Assembly: GCF_900292075.1 (NCBI RefSeq)
Contig: NZ_OLMV01000005.1
Location: 186,001-250,000 of the forward strand
Source: Microbacterium timonense
GTDB taxonomy: Bacteria; Actinomycetota; Actinomycetes; Actinomycetales; Microbacteriaceae
Direction of reading: 5' to 3'
DNA: 64,000 bases
The position numbers were made by a program, and so were the translations under genes. Below are positions 25,517 through 34,100 of this stretch, in pieces. How positions within the stretch are numbered: position 1 is the first letter of the stretch; every line of letters begins with the position of its first letter. Under the pieces are notes generated by a model that was not told the DNA's origin, made no database searches, and saw nothing but the letters and a program-made list of their open reading frames with translations.

Positions 25517-27297
25517 CTCAGTCTCTTCCGGTACTCGTCCCACGTGCGACCGATGAGCGAGAGGTGCTCGAGATCGATCGGCTCATCCTCGCGCACCTGC
25601 TCGAGATAGTACAGCGCCGGAACCCCGAGGCCCGCCTGGGTCTGCGCATAGTCGAGCCACTCCTCGCGGTTGGGCATCGGCCATTGATCCGTGTCGACGG
25701 GGTAGCCCGGCATCACCGCGGCGACGATCTCGTAGCGCGCTCGCAGCTGCGCGGCCACCGACACGGGGCGGCCGCTCACGTCGTGTTCGAGCACGTCGTT
25801 GGTGCGGATCATGTCGGTGACGCCGCCGAACGACGGATGAACGGTGTGGGTGATGACGAGCGCATCGGGCTTGATGCGCTTGGCCGCCGAGTGGATGCGG
25901 GCGACCAGGCGATGAAGCGCCGCGACGCCCCACACGCCGTCGCTGTCGGCGCCGGACCGGAGCATCGTCCCGCTGGGCGCGCGCTGGGTGAAGTCGACTT
26001 TGAAGCCGTCGGCATCGAGGCCCTCGGCCGAAAGCAGCCGCTCGACGATGGCGTCCAACCGGGCCAGATACGCCGGGCTCCCCGGGTCGGCCGCGATGGG
26101 CCGGCCCACGGCATCCGTCACGCACTCCTCGGGGGGCAGGCCTGCCGGGTCCCAGGCCTTGAACCAGAGCAGCACCTTGCGCCCCTCGGCGTGCCGGGCG
26201 TCGATCCACCCGCGCAGGTCGGGCCATGCCTCGGTGTCGGGTTCGGCGGTGGCGTAGTGGGCCTGCCACCGGTCGTCGATGACGACGGTGCCGGGATCGA
26301 GGGATGCCGCGGCGAGGGTGTGCAGGAAATCGTCGTAGATCTCCTGACGGCACAGGTCGGGTGCCCACCCGTTCTTGCCGGTGCGTGCGACCTGCGCGCC
26401 CCACCCGCAGAAGATCGGCTCGAGCCACCAGGGCTCGACAGCGGGGGCCAGCGCGGGCGCGTGGCCGGCGAGGACGAGGTCGTCACGGTAATCGTGGAGG
26501 GCCTGCGCGGGAGACTCGACGGGCTGGATGACCACCGTGGGGGAGCGCCAGAGTCCGTCGACCGCGGTGTGTCCCTCGTAGGCGAGACGCAGGAGTCCCC
26601 CGCCGTCGACCGGGTCGAACCGCATGGTGGTGAAGCCCAGCTCCTCCACCGGCGCCCGCAGCCACATCGCCAGCCAGGGCCCGGGTCCGGGCGAGAACGG
26701 GTCGGTCGCCGGGTCGCGGCCGAACGCCAGAGCGAGCGGGGGCGGCGAGAAGACGCCGTTGAGGCGGCCGGGGTCGGCGTCGCCGACGACTCCGAGCGAC
26801 GCGGCAGACCACACCGGCCGCACGAACGCCACCGGCTCGGTCGGGCTCGGCACATACAGCGACTGCGCCTCGAAGCCGGAGCGGAACGTGCCGCTGGCGC
26901 CGGTGGGCAGGATGCCGTCGCCCCCGAGGATCGTGACGTCGGTGAGGGCGCCGCCGCCCCGCGCCTCGAGCGTGACCTCCACCGCGTCGGGCGTGCAGCG
27001 CAGCTCGAGCACGCGGTCGTCCCACGCGCTGGAGCGCGAGCGGACCGTCACCACGAGGGCGTCGGCCTCGGTGCGCACCTGGGGCGGCTCGAGACCCATG
27101 CTCTCGTCGCGCGCCGCACGCGAATGCACGCTGGAGAGCGCACAGATGCGCATCCACCGAGCGCCTTCGGCGTCGGTCAATTCGAAGTAGGGAGAGGTCA
27201 CCAGGTCGCGGGAGCCGGTTCGCCATGACAGCGAGTACCGCGCGGCCTGGATCGTCTGATGATCGGAGTCACTCGTCAGCGAGGGAGTGGAGCCCAT
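25513..27297 (-). CDS. Clan GH-D (GH36-like) glycoside hydrolase
   Basis: 594 residues. A beta-rich N-terminal domain of about 220 residues precedes a TIM barrel containing 'VVIDDRWQ', 'LLWFKAWDP' and the nucleophile-strand motif 'DGFKVDFTQ', with a candidate acid/base Asp in 'TNDVLEHDVSGRP' or 'YPVDTDQWP'. This matches alpha-galactosidase-type clan GH-D barrels, though the family number is uncertain. It heads the operon 27297-21745. ATG at 27297 is chosen; ATG at 27306 is in frame and overlaps a TAGAAT hexamer that could be the -10, which would make the 27297 start leaderless or nearly so. LacI-type operator site 3 lies just upstream. Confidence 0.75.
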   Translation of the reverse strand: MGSTPSLTSDSDHQTIQAARYSLSWRTGSRDLVTSPYFELTDAEGARWMRICALSSVHSRAARDESMGLEPPQVRTEADALVVTVRSRSSAWDDRVLELRCTPDAVEVTLEARGGGALTDVTILGGDGILPTGASGTFRSGFEAQSLYVPSPTEPVAFVRPVWSAASLGVVGDADPGRLNGVFSPPPLALAFGRDPATDPFSPGPGPWLAMWLRAPVEELGFTTMRFDPVDGGGLLRLAYEGHTAVDGLWRSPTVVIQPVESPAQALHDYRDDLVLAGHAPALAPAVEPWWLEPIFCGWGAQVARTGKNGWAPDLCRQEIYDDFLHTLAAASLDPGTVVIDDRWQAHYATAEPDTEAWPDLRGWIDARHAEGRKVLLWFKAWDPAGLPPEECVTDAVGRPIAADPGSPAYLARLDAIVERLLSAEGLDADGFKVDFTQRAPSGTMLRSGADSDGVWGVAALHRLVARIHSAAKRIKPDALVITHTVHPSFGGVTDMIRTNDVLEHDVSGRPVSVAAQLRARYEIVAAVMPGYPVDTDQWPMPNREEWLDYAQTQAGLGVPALYYLEQVREDEPIDLEHLSLIGRTWDEYRKRLR

Positions 27298-27309
27298 GAC
27301 GGACATTCT

Positions 27310-27329
27310 ATGTGATAACGTTCCCACGT
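27310..27329. promoter_or_regulatory. LacI-type operator, site 3, between divergent GH36-like and GH84 genes
   Basis: ATGTGATAACGTTCCCACGT fills most of the 30-bp gap between the two divergent start codons and overlaps the GTG start of the GH84 gene. One bound repressor could block both directions. Confidence 0.78.
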
Positions 27330-28881
27330 GCTCGATGCCGACACGATCCCGCGTCCCGTGCCCGTCATCCCCCACCCGCGGCGTCTCGACCTGCAGGCAG
27401 GCCACTGGTCGCTCACGCAGCTCGAGATCACCGAACGTGTGGTCGAGGATCTGCCCGCGGAGGCCTATCGGATCGAGGTGTCGGCCGGACGCGCGCTCAT
27501 CGAGGCATCCGGTCCGCGCGGCGTCCGCTATGCGCGCGGAACCCTCGACGAGCTGGCCGCAGCCCGCGACGGAGTCGTGCCATCGATGCTCATCGAGGAC
27601 GCGCCGGTGCTGCGTCATCGCGGGATCATCGAGGGCTTCTACGGCGAGCCGTGGTCGCATGAGGAGCGGCTGGCCGCCGTGCGGCTGGCGGGCCGGCTCA
27701 AGCTGAACTCCTACGTGTACGCGCCCAAGGACGATCCGTGGCATCGCGAGCGATGGCGAGAGCTGTACCCCGAGGCCGAGCTGGCACGGCTGGGGGAGCT
27801 CGCGCGCGCGGGGGCCGAGGTCGGCGTCGAGGTCGTGGTGGCGCTGCACCCCGCCGGGTCGATGGTGTTCTCGGACGAGCGCGAGCACGAGCTGCTCGCG
27901 ACGAAGGCGGTGCAACTGCTGGATGCCGGGATCCCCGGGATCGCGCTGCTGTTCGACGACGTGCCGCCGGAGCCGCGGCATGAGGAGGACCGTGCGCACT
28001 TCGGTGCGGACGCCGCCGCGCTGGGGACCGCCCACGCGGAGGCGGCTCGCCGGTTCGCCGAGCGCGTGGTGCGCCGGCATCGCCCCGGCGCGGATCTCCT
28101 CGTCGTGCCGACCGACTACGCCGGGACGTCCACGTCGCCGTATCGCGAGGCCTTCGCCGCAGGCCTGCCCCAGGAGGCGCTCGTGTGGTGGACGGGTCGC
28201 GACATCGTCGTCGGCGAGGTCACGCGCGATGACATCGACGCCGCCGCACAGGTGTTCGGGGACCGGCTGCTGCTGTGGGACAACTTCCCGGTGAACGACT
28301 TCGATCGCGGGCGGGCGTTCCTGGGCCCGCTGGTGGGGCGGACCTCCCATGTCGACGGGTCGGGTCTTCGCGGTGCCTGGTCGAATCCGATGGTCGAGTT
28401 CTGGCCAGGGTGCTTCGGCATCGCGGCGTTCGCCGACTGGGCCTGGAACCCCGCCGCGTACGATCCCGATCGTGCGGCCGCCGCGGCGCTGCGGGTCGTG
28501 GCCGGTCCGGATGCGGCGGCCCTCGCGCCGCTCGTGCGCACGTTGTCGTCGTGGCCCCCGTCGGCTCCCATGGATCCCCCGCTCGACCGGGCCGCCGCCG
28601 CGGCGCTGGACGGCGCGGGCGACCGGGAACTGCGCGAGCGGCTGAGCGAACTGGCGAGTCTTGCCGCCGTGGACACGACCTGGGAACCCGCTCGTTCGCT
28701 GCGGCCGTGGCTGGTCGCCGCGACCGACATGGGGGTCGCGGGGCTCGCGGCCCTCGACCTCTTGGCGGGGACGGCGTCGCGCGCCGACGTCGAGGCGGCG
28801 CTCGCTCGCGCCGAGGAGCATGACGCCAAGGTCGCGGTGGACGTCGTTCCCGCCTTCGTGCGCGAGGTGCTGCAGCGCTGA
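27328..28881 (+). CDS. GH84 beta-N-acetylglucosaminidase
   Basis: 517 residues. After an N-terminal alpha/beta domain of about 90 residues, the barrel begins with 'RGIIEGFYGEPWS', the GH84 hallmark, followed by 'YVYAPKDDPWHR' and the catalytic pair Asp-Asp in 'LLFDDVPP' (about residues 210-211), which uses substrate-assisted catalysis. 'WDNFPVND' and the late 'NPM' and 'WAWNP' loops also fit. No signal peptide, so probably cytoplasmic. The GTG start at 27328 lies at the edge of operator site 3 with no Shine-Dalgarno, suggesting a leaderless mRNA; GTG at 27358 is an alternative. Confidence 0.9.
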   Translation: MLDADTIPRPVPVIPHPRRLDLQAGHWSLTQLEITERVVEDLPAEAYRIEVSAGRALIEASGPRGVRYARGTLDELAAARDGVVPSMLIEDAPVLRHRGIIEGFYGEPWSHEERLAAVRLAGRLKLNSYVYAPKDDPWHRERWRELYPEAELARLGELARAGAEVGVEVVVALHPAGSMVFSDEREHELLATKAVQLLDAGIPGIALLFDDVPPEPRHEEDRAHFGADAAALGTAHAEAARRFAERVVRRHRPGADLLVVPTDYAGTSTSPYREAFAAGLPQEALVWWTGRDIVVGEVTRDDIDAAAQVFGDRLLLWDNFPVNDFDRGRAFLGPLVGRTSHVDGSGLRGAWSNPMVEFWPGCFGIAAFADWAWNPAAYDPDRAAAAALRVVAGPDAAALAPLVRTLSSWPPSAPMDPPLDRAAAAALDGAGDRELRERLSELASLAAVDTTWEPARSLRPWLVAATDMGVAGLAALDLLAGTASRADVEAALARAEEHDAKVAVDVVPAFVREVLQR

Positions 28882-28900
28882 CCGCCGGGCGCCGTGGTCC

Positions 28901-28925
28901 GGGCGATTGCGATCGCGATCGTCCC
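28901..28925. promoter_or_regulatory. Imperfect palindrome upstream of the ceramidase-like gene
   Basis: A 25-bp inverted repeat centred on GCGATCGC, with GGGCGAT and ATCGTCCC at its ends, lies 20 nt after the GH84 stop and 57 nt before the next start. It could be a weak terminator hairpin or a regulator site unrelated to the LacI-type operators. Confidence 0.4.
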
Positions 28926-28981
28926 TTATGCCGGGCCGGTCTGGGCGGGTTCACTGTTCCCATGACGCAATTCGCCGCACG

Positions 28982-30415
28982 ATGGCCGTCGGCGGCACCC
29001 GTGCTGCTGATCCCGAGGGCGGCGCGGTCGTGGCGCTGACCGCCGGGACGGCACGTGCGACGATCACGCCGCCCCTCGGCATCCCGCTGTCGGGGTTCGT
29101 GGGCAGAGGCGTCGCCAGCGACGTGCACGACCACCTGACAGCGACCGCGCTCGTGCTCGCCGACGACGGGGATGCGGGCGACACCCGGCATGCCGTGGTC
29201 GCGCTCGATCTCATCGGGCTTTACAGCGATGAGCTCGTCGCAGCGCTCAAGCACGCGGTGCACGCCGTGACCGGTATCGGCCCGGAGCGCGTGTTCTTGG
29301 CGTGCAGCCACACGCACTACGGTCCCGTGGTCGCCGAGGCCGGCGACATGCCGGGCGGCCGGCATCCGCTCACGGTGGAATACCGTCGCCACCTCGCCGC
29401 GGCGGTGGCCGAGTGTGTGCTCGCGGCCGATGACGCACGGGTCGCCGTCCGCGTCCGGGCGGGACGGGCTGATGTGCGGCTCGGTGTCAATCGCCGGCTG
29501 CCGCAGCCGGACGGATCGGTCGCGATCGCACCCAACCCCGCGGGTCATGTCGACCCCGAACTGGTGGCGGTGGCGTTCGATGCAGTGAGCGATGGGATGC
29601 CGCGTGGCAGCGCCGTCGCCACGCTCGTGTCGTACGCGTGCCATCCGTCGTCGCTGGAGAGCTCGGTGCGCAGCCTCACCGCCGACTTTCCCGGCGTGCT
29701 GCGCGATGAGCTGGAGCGGTCGTCCGGTGGGCGGGTGCTGTTCCTCCAGGGCGCGGCGGGGGACATCGATCCTCCCGACAAGCGCGCGGACTGGTCGCGT
29801 CCGCGTGAGACCGGTGTGACGTTGGCCGCGGCGGCAGGCGCACTCCTGCGGGATGCAGCCGCGGTCGCGGATGCTCCATTGCGGTCTCGGCGCGTGCGCG
29901 TGCCGCTGCCGCGGAGGGGCGCGGCATCCGTCGCGGAGGCGGAGGCCGACGTGAGCAGATGCCGGGCCGACGTCAAGAGAGGGCGAGCCGACGACACGAC
30001 GGCTGGGGCCGGCGACATGCGGGCGCGGGCTGGAGCGGCTGCGGAGCCGGAGCTCGAGTCCGCGGTCTGGTGGCGGGAGCTTCACCTCGCCGAAGCCGAG
30101 GCCGTGCTCGACGCCTGGAGGGCCGGCCGGGAGCCCACCATCGAGGCCGACGTTTCGGCGCTGCGGATCGGCGACGTGGGCGTCGCGTTCGTGCCGGCGG
30201 AGCTGTTCAGTGAACTGGGCGTCGCCATCAAGCGACGGTCGCGGGCCGCGGTGACCCTCGTGGTCGGATACACGGACGGTGCGCTCTGGTATGTGCCCCC
30301 GCGGCACGCCTTCACGGAGGGCGGGTATGAGGTGGTGGACGCGTGCCGCGTCGCGCCCGGGGCAGGTGAGGCGCTCGTCGATCGCGTCGTGGAGCTGCTG
30401 AACGAGCTCTTCTAG
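28982..30415 (+). CDS. Neutral/alkaline ceramidase-type N-terminal domain protein
   Basis: 477 residues. It opens with 'ITPPLGIPLSGF', the usual first block of the neutral ceramidase N-terminal family, and has the zinc-site motif 'CSHTHYGP' followed by 'YACHPSSL' and 'LQGAAGDIDPP'. True ceramidases are about 650 residues; this one lacks the C-terminal Ig-like domain and has a low-complexity Arg/Ala/Asp stretch near residues 320-350. Many such short homologues sit in sugar clusters and have no proven substrate. It follows the GH84 gene on the same strand after 100 bp. ATG at 28982 lacks a strong ribosome-binding site; GTG at 29030 (starting ALTAGTA) is an alternative. Confidence 0.72.
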   Translation: MAVGGTRAADPEGGAVVALTAGTARATITPPLGIPLSGFVGRGVASDVHDHLTATALVLADDGDAGDTRHAVVALDLIGLYSDELVAALKHAVHAVTGIGPERVFLACSHTHYGPVVAEAGDMPGGRHPLTVEYRRHLAAAVAECVLAADDARVAVRVRAGRADVRLGVNRRLPQPDGSVAIAPNPAGHVDPELVAVAFDAVSDGMPRGSAVATLVSYACHPSSLESSVRSLTADFPGVLRDELERSSGGRVLFLQGAAGDIDPPDKRADWSRPRETGVTLAAAAGALLRDAAAVADAPLRSRRVRVPLPRRGAASVAEAEADVSRCRADVKRGRADDTTAGAGDMRARAGAAAEPELESAVWWRELHLAEAEAVLDAWRAGREPTIEADVSALRIGDVGVAFVPAELFSELGVAIKRRSRAAVTLVVGYTDGALWYVPPRHAFTEGGYEVVDACRVAPGAGEALVDRVVELLNELF

Positions 30416-30446
30416 CGCGGGCTGTTCACACGTGGACTGCACTTCA

Positions 30447-31880
30447 TCACCCGCTTCCTCGATGGGCGAGTCGGTCGGATCGTCGCGTCGGCGACCTTCC
30501 GGCAGGTCGCCATCGTCGGGCAGCGTCCCACCAGTACGGCCCGCGGATGTGCGGGATTCCCGCGACCATCCGGATCTCCCATCCGCCGTTGTCGATCGTG
30601 CGGTGGTGGAACCAGCACAGCAGCGCGCCGTTGTCGGTGTGGGTGGGCCCTCCCCGTGAGTGCTCTTCGACGTGGTGGATCTCGCACCACTGCGGGGGCA
30701 CGTGGCAGCCGGGAACGACGCAACCGCCGTCGCGGAGTGTGATCGCGCGTCGCTGATGGTGGTTGAAGACGCGCTCGAGCGTTCCCAGCGAGACGATTCG
30801 CCCGTTCTCGCCGAGCAGGACGCGCTCGATCACACCGGCGCACGCGACGTGGCGGGCCGCAGCGATCGAGATGGGCTCGTCGCGTCCGGGCAGGTGGGCG
30901 TAGCCCCGCCCGTTGATGAGATCCTCTTCGCGCACCTGCACGACGAGAGTGGGGGCCGCGCCGCCGAGCATCGGCAGATCTCCGGAGGCCGCAGCGGCCG
31001 TGAGCAGGACGGCGAGGGCGTCGTGTCGCTTCTGAGCGGCCGTACGCGGATCGGCCGCGGCCTCGATCGGGCTCTCGGCGTCGCCGCCGGGGGCGGCGTC
31101 GCTGTCGACGAAGCGCGGTCCGGGCCCAGGTGCGCCGTCGACGCGCGGATTCAGCACGCTGTCGCACGCCGTCTCGAACTGTGCCGCGACCTCGGGCAGC
31201 AGGTTGCCGCGAATGGGGATGAGCCCGTCGCGGCACCGGCCGAGCGTGACGCCGCGCTTACGCAGCGCACGTGACTCCGCCGGTTCGGCGCCGTCCTGAT
31301 CGAGGTAAGCCGCCCACACGTGAGCCTGGGCGCGAAGCTCGTCCGCAGAGGCGGGCGGCGTACCGTCCGTGGCGAGCCCCGACGCGGCGGCGAGCTCTTC
31401 ATCGGCCGCCAGGAGTTCCGCGCGACCGGCGCTGCAGCCGCTGAGCACGCCGGCGACGGCGATCACTCCGTCCAGCCCGACGTGACCGGCGACGAGCGCG
31501 TCGCGCATCCGTGGGAACTCAGCAGGCAGCACGTCACCGGTCGAGAGGGAGAGCCGACACCGTGTCGCCTTCGCGGCTGCCACCACGTCGGCGCTGGTGC
31601 GCGAGGACGCTCTCGTCGCCCGCTGCACGAGTTCGTTCGTGTTGCGGCACCCGTATCGCGTCGTCACCCGCTCGGGGTGGGGTGCCGCCTCGTCACGATC
31701 GAGGAGCTGTGCGACCGCCTCGATCATCACCGCCTCGGTCTGGCGACGCAGCCGTCCCGCGGCGGCCAGCACGGTCAGGACCTCGGCATCGTCGACGACT
31801 CGAAGATCGTCGCCCGCTGCCATGACCGTCTCGGCGAGCGCGTCGCCGAGCTCGGCGAGAGCATCGGCGAGGGCTTTCAT
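30447..31880 (-). CDS. HNH endonuclease domain protein with DUF222
   Basis: 477 residues. The N-terminal two-thirds is the helical DUF222 domain; the C-terminal HNH motif is visible as 'CVVPGCHVPP', 'CEIHHVEEHSRGG' and 'LLCWFHHRTI'. Such proteins occur in many copies in Microbacteriaceae and related actinobacteria and have no settled function; some workers treat them as mobile or domesticated nucleases. ATG at 31880 is chosen; a TTG at 31913 would add 11 residues. It is unrelated to the flanking sugar genes and may mark a point of insertion. Confidence 0.85.
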   Translation of the reverse strand: MKALADALAELGDALAETVMAAGDDLRVVDDAEVLTVLAAAGRLRRQTEAVMIEAVAQLLDRDEAAPHPERVTTRYGCRNTNELVQRATRASSRTSADVVAAAKATRCRLSLSTGDVLPAEFPRMRDALVAGHVGLDGVIAVAGVLSGCSAGRAELLAADEELAAASGLATDGTPPASADELRAQAHVWAAYLDQDGAEPAESRALRKRGVTLGRCRDGLIPIRGNLLPEVAAQFETACDSVLNPRVDGAPGPGPRFVDSDAAPGGDAESPIEAAADPRTAAQKRHDALAVLLTAAAASGDLPMLGGAAPTLVVQVREEDLINGRGYAHLPGRDEPISIAAARHVACAGVIERVLLGENGRIVSLGTLERVFNHHQRRAITLRDGGCVVPGCHVPPQWCEIHHVEEHSRGGPTHTDNGALLCWFHHRTIDNGGWEIRMVAGIPHIRGPYWWDAARRWRPAGRSPTRRSDRLAHRGSG

Positions 31881-31929
31881 GAGACCATTGTGCCGAGGGT
31901 CACCGACATTCAAAGGGCCTGATCAGCGG

Positions 31930-32634
31930 TCACTTCCAAACTGTGGAGAACCGGAGTTCGAGTCGTGAACAGCGCCCCTGTGGAGGAGGCGGCACCGGGC
32001 GTAACGCGCCCCGACCCCGGCGGCGTGCGCCGCCGCCCCGGGCGCTTCGATCCAGCACCGCGACCGGCGCGAGGCCCGAGTGAATCAGCGCATCGCGCAC
32101 ATACGGCGTGTGGTGGAGGTAGGCGACGAGGTCCACATCGTGGCCGTACGGCTTGTCGAGGCGGCGGTCGCCCGTCCCCGCCTGAAAGCCGAGCAGCACG
32201 AGACCGCCGGGGCGGACCACACGCCGGAACTCCTCGAAGATTGCGCCGAGCCGGTGGGGCGGGGTGTGGATGGTCGAGTACCAGGCCAGGACGCCGTCGA
32301 AGCGCTCATCGGCGAACGGCAGCGACGCGTTGTCGGCGGCGACCAGCTCCAGGCCGGGATGCTGCGACCGCGCCCGCGCGAGCATCCCCGGCGACAGGTC
32401 GCTCCCCGCGATGACCAGCTCGGGGTCGAGCGTCGACAGGTGGGTGATCATGCGCCCGGTGCCGCAGCCGGCGTCGAGCACCGTCGCCGGTCGCTGCGCC
32501 AGGGACTGCACGAACAGCGTCACCATGCCGAGGTCGACGGCAGCCTCGTACCGGGTGTCGCGGATCAGCTCGGCGTAGCTGCCGGCCATCTCGTCGTATG
32601 CCTCGCGAGTATGGTCTGTCGTCTGCCCCGCCAC
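31930..32634 (-). CDS. Class I SAM-dependent methyltransferase with atypical C-terminus
   Basis: 234 residues. The SAM motif is 'VLDAGCGTGRM' (about residue 51), then 'GSDLSPGML', 'ADNASLPFAD' and 'FRRVVRPGG'. The first 195 or so residues are ordinary for small-molecule methyltransferases of type 11. The last 35-40 are Arg/Gly/Pro-rich and unlike the family, and they are read through a GC-rich hairpin (GGCGGC pairing with GCCGCC, 32019-32034) that would be expected after a stop codon. A small frameshift or loss of the natural stop is therefore likely. GTG at 32634 gives the usual 'TREAYDEMA' N-terminus. Its upstream region is the repeat mosaic. Confidence 0.75.
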   Translation of the reverse strand: MAGQTTDHTREAYDEMAGSYAELIRDTRYEAAVDLGMVTLFVQSLAQRPATVLDAGCGTGRMITHLSTLDPELVIAGSDLSPGMLARARSQHPGLELVAADNASLPFADERFDGVLAWYSTIHTPPHRLGAIFEEFRRVVRPGGLVLLGFQAGTGDRRLDKPYGHDVDLVAYLHHTPYVRDALIHSGLAPVAVLDRSARGGGARRRGRGALRPVPPPPQGRCSRLELRFSTVWK

Positions 32635-32788
32635 ACCCGAAGCGTAACCGCCGGCGAAATTCGTCGTGACCCGCGAGCCATCACAGCCGGCGGGTTCAAC
32701 GACCGGTCGGCATCCTCGGCGGGGCAGTCCTAGGCCTCACCGGCCTCGCAGTGCCGAAGCTGCGCCGGTGCTGCACCGGTGCAGCATC
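32635..32788. other. Non-coding stretch between the methyltransferase start and the repeat mosaic
   Basis: No convincing reading frame. It contains a hairpin at 32759-32785 (GCTGCGCCGGTG pairing with CACCGGTGCAGC, 11 of 12 pairs, 3-nt loop). The methyltransferase promoter must lie here or in the adjoining repeats. Confidence 0.5.
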
Positions 32789-32942
32789 CATCGACCGCAG
32801 CGGCATGCTCCGCGAGCATCCGGCACTCGGCACATCGCGCCTCTTGCATGCCGCGTCGCCGGTCGGGTGCGTCGGTAGGCCGTTCGTCGGTCGGGGGCGC
32901 GGCACCGGGCAGCCCGCGCTTCCCCAGGAGGTTCGCCGTTCA

Positions 32943-33047
32943 AGAGGTCAACCGCGGTTCAACAGGTCAACCGCCGTCAACAGGTCAACCGCAGTTCTAC
33001 AGGACGTTCGCATGCCCGGGGCTCCTGTGGAAGCCCGGTTGACCTGT
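32943..33047. repeat. Block 1: three 19-bp units and hairpin
   Basis: Units begin at 32943 (variant AGAGG), 32962 and 32980. The last forms the left arm of a hairpin whose 25-nt arms are 32980-33004 and 33023-33047 (21 of 25 pairs; 18-nt loop containing GCATGC). Confidence 0.85.
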
Positions 33048-33220
33048 CGGGCGGATGCCGCGGCCCGCGTCGACCGCTGCGGCACGCCCCGCGAGCATCC
33101 GGCCCGCGGCGAATCGCGCCTGTTGTAGGCCGCGTCGCCGGTCGGGTGCGTCCGTAGTCCGTTCGTCGGTCGGGGGCGCGGCACCGGGCAACCCGCGGTT
33201 CCAAGGAGGTTCGCCGTTCA

Positions 33221-33288
33221 ACAGGTCAACCGCAGTTCTACAGGACGTTCGCATGCCCGGGGCTCCTGTGGAAGCCCGGTTGGCCTGT
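33221..33288. repeat. Block 2: single 19-bp unit and hairpin
   Basis: Arms 33221-33245 and 33264-33288 with the same loop as block 1. The right arm carries GGCCTGT instead of GACCTGT, a single substitution that weakens the outer stem. Confidence 0.85.
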
Positions 33289-33463
33289 CGAGCGGATGCT
33301 GCGGTCCCGCGTCGACCGCTGCGGCACGCCCCGCGAGCATCCGGCCCGCGGCGCATCGCGCCTGTTGCATGCCGCGTCGCCGGTCGGGTGCGTCGGTAGG
33401 CCGTTCGTCGGTCGGGCGCGCTGCCGCGGGCAACCTGCGGTTCCACAGGAGGTTCGCCGTTCA

Positions 33464-33577
33464 ACAGGTCAACCGCAGTTCAACAGGTCAACCGCAGTTC
33501 AACAGGTCAACCGCAGTTCAACAGGTCAACCGCAGTTCAACAGGTCAACCGCAGTTCAACAGGTCAACCGCAGTTCA
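33464..33577. repeat. Six perfect tandem copies of a 19-bp unit
   Basis: ACAGGTCAACCGCAGTTCA is repeated without change from 33464, 33483, 33502, 33521, 33540 and 33559. The perfect identity contrasts with drift in the other blocks and suggests recent expansion by slippage or recombination. Confidence 0.95.
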
Positions 33578-33626
33578 ACAGGACGTTCGCATGCCCGCGG
33601 CTCCTGTGGAGACCCGGTTGACCTGT
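33559..33626. repeat. Block 3 hairpin
   Basis: Arms 33559-33583 and 33602-33626; the left arm is the sixth 19-bp unit running into ACAGGA. The loop again contains GCATGC. Confidence 0.85.
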
Positions 33627-33643
33627 CGAGCGGATGCCGGCGC

Positions 33644-33711
33644 CAGCGTCGACCGCAGTTCTACAGGACGTTCGCATGCCCGCGGCTCCTGTGGAGGCCC
33701 GGTTGACCTGT
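33644..33711. repeat. Block 3 extra hairpin with chimeric left arm
   Basis: The right arm (33687-33711) is intact, but the outer half of the left arm is replaced by the GCGTCGACCGC word that begins the next spacer. This looks like a recombination product of two blocks. Confidence 0.75.
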
Positions 33712-33886
33712 CGAGCGGATGCCGCGGCCCCGCATCGACCGCAGCGGCACCCTCCGCGAACATCCGGCCCGCGGCGCATCGCGCCTGTTGCATGCCGCGT
33801 CGCCGGTCGGGTGCGTCCGTAGGCCGTTCGTCGGTCGGGCGCGCTGCCGTGGGCAACCTGCGGTTCCACAGGAGGTTCGCCGTTCA

Positions 33887-33992
33887 ACAGGTCAACCGCA
33901 GTTCAACAGCTCAACCGCCGTTCAACAGGTCAACCGCGGTTCTACAGGACGTTTGCATGCCCGGGGCTCCTGTGGAAGCCCGGTTGACCTGT
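33887..33992. repeat. Block 4: three 19-bp units and hairpin
   Basis: Units start at 33887, 33906 (variant ACAGCTC) and 33925. Hairpin arms are 33925-33949 and 33968-33992, and the loop has a single C to T change (GTTTGCATGC). Confidence 0.85.
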
Positions 33993-34100
33993 CGAGCGGT
34001 GCCCGCCGCCCGCGCCGACAGCCGACCGCCGCCCGCCCCGCCACCCGCCGCACCGCCGGCCGCGAGCCACGCGGGGAGCCCGCGAGCGCTACCCGTCCGC

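Larger units (their letters stand above)
32789..34000. repeat. Repeat mosaic: four blocks of spacer, 19-bp tandem repeats and long hairpin
   Basis: Blocks start near 32789, 33068, 33309 and 33732. Each has a conserved spacer of about 150 bp (with CGCGAGCATCCGG, TGCATGCCGCGTCGCCGGTC and AGGCCGTTCGTCGGTCGGG), then one to six copies of a 19-bp unit (ACAGGTCAACCGCAGTTCA), then a 68-bp hairpin and a short GAGCGGATGCCGCGG tail. Copy number of the 19-mer is 3, 1, 6 and 3 in the four blocks. Block 3 also carries an extra partial hairpin. Reading frames through it are Arg/Ser-rich and carry no domain, so it is taken as non-coding. It lies between the 3' end of a phosphorylase gene and the 5' end of a methyltransferase gene. 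Confidence 0.9.

Noticed and set aside
30447..31880. HNH gene as evidence of a prophage or mobile element
   Set aside because: DUF222-HNH genes are common and chromosomal in this group; no terminase, portal, integrase or att-like repeat is nearby.
33464..33577. CRISPR array
   Set aside because: The 19-bp units are directly adjacent with no unique spacers and no cas genes are present.
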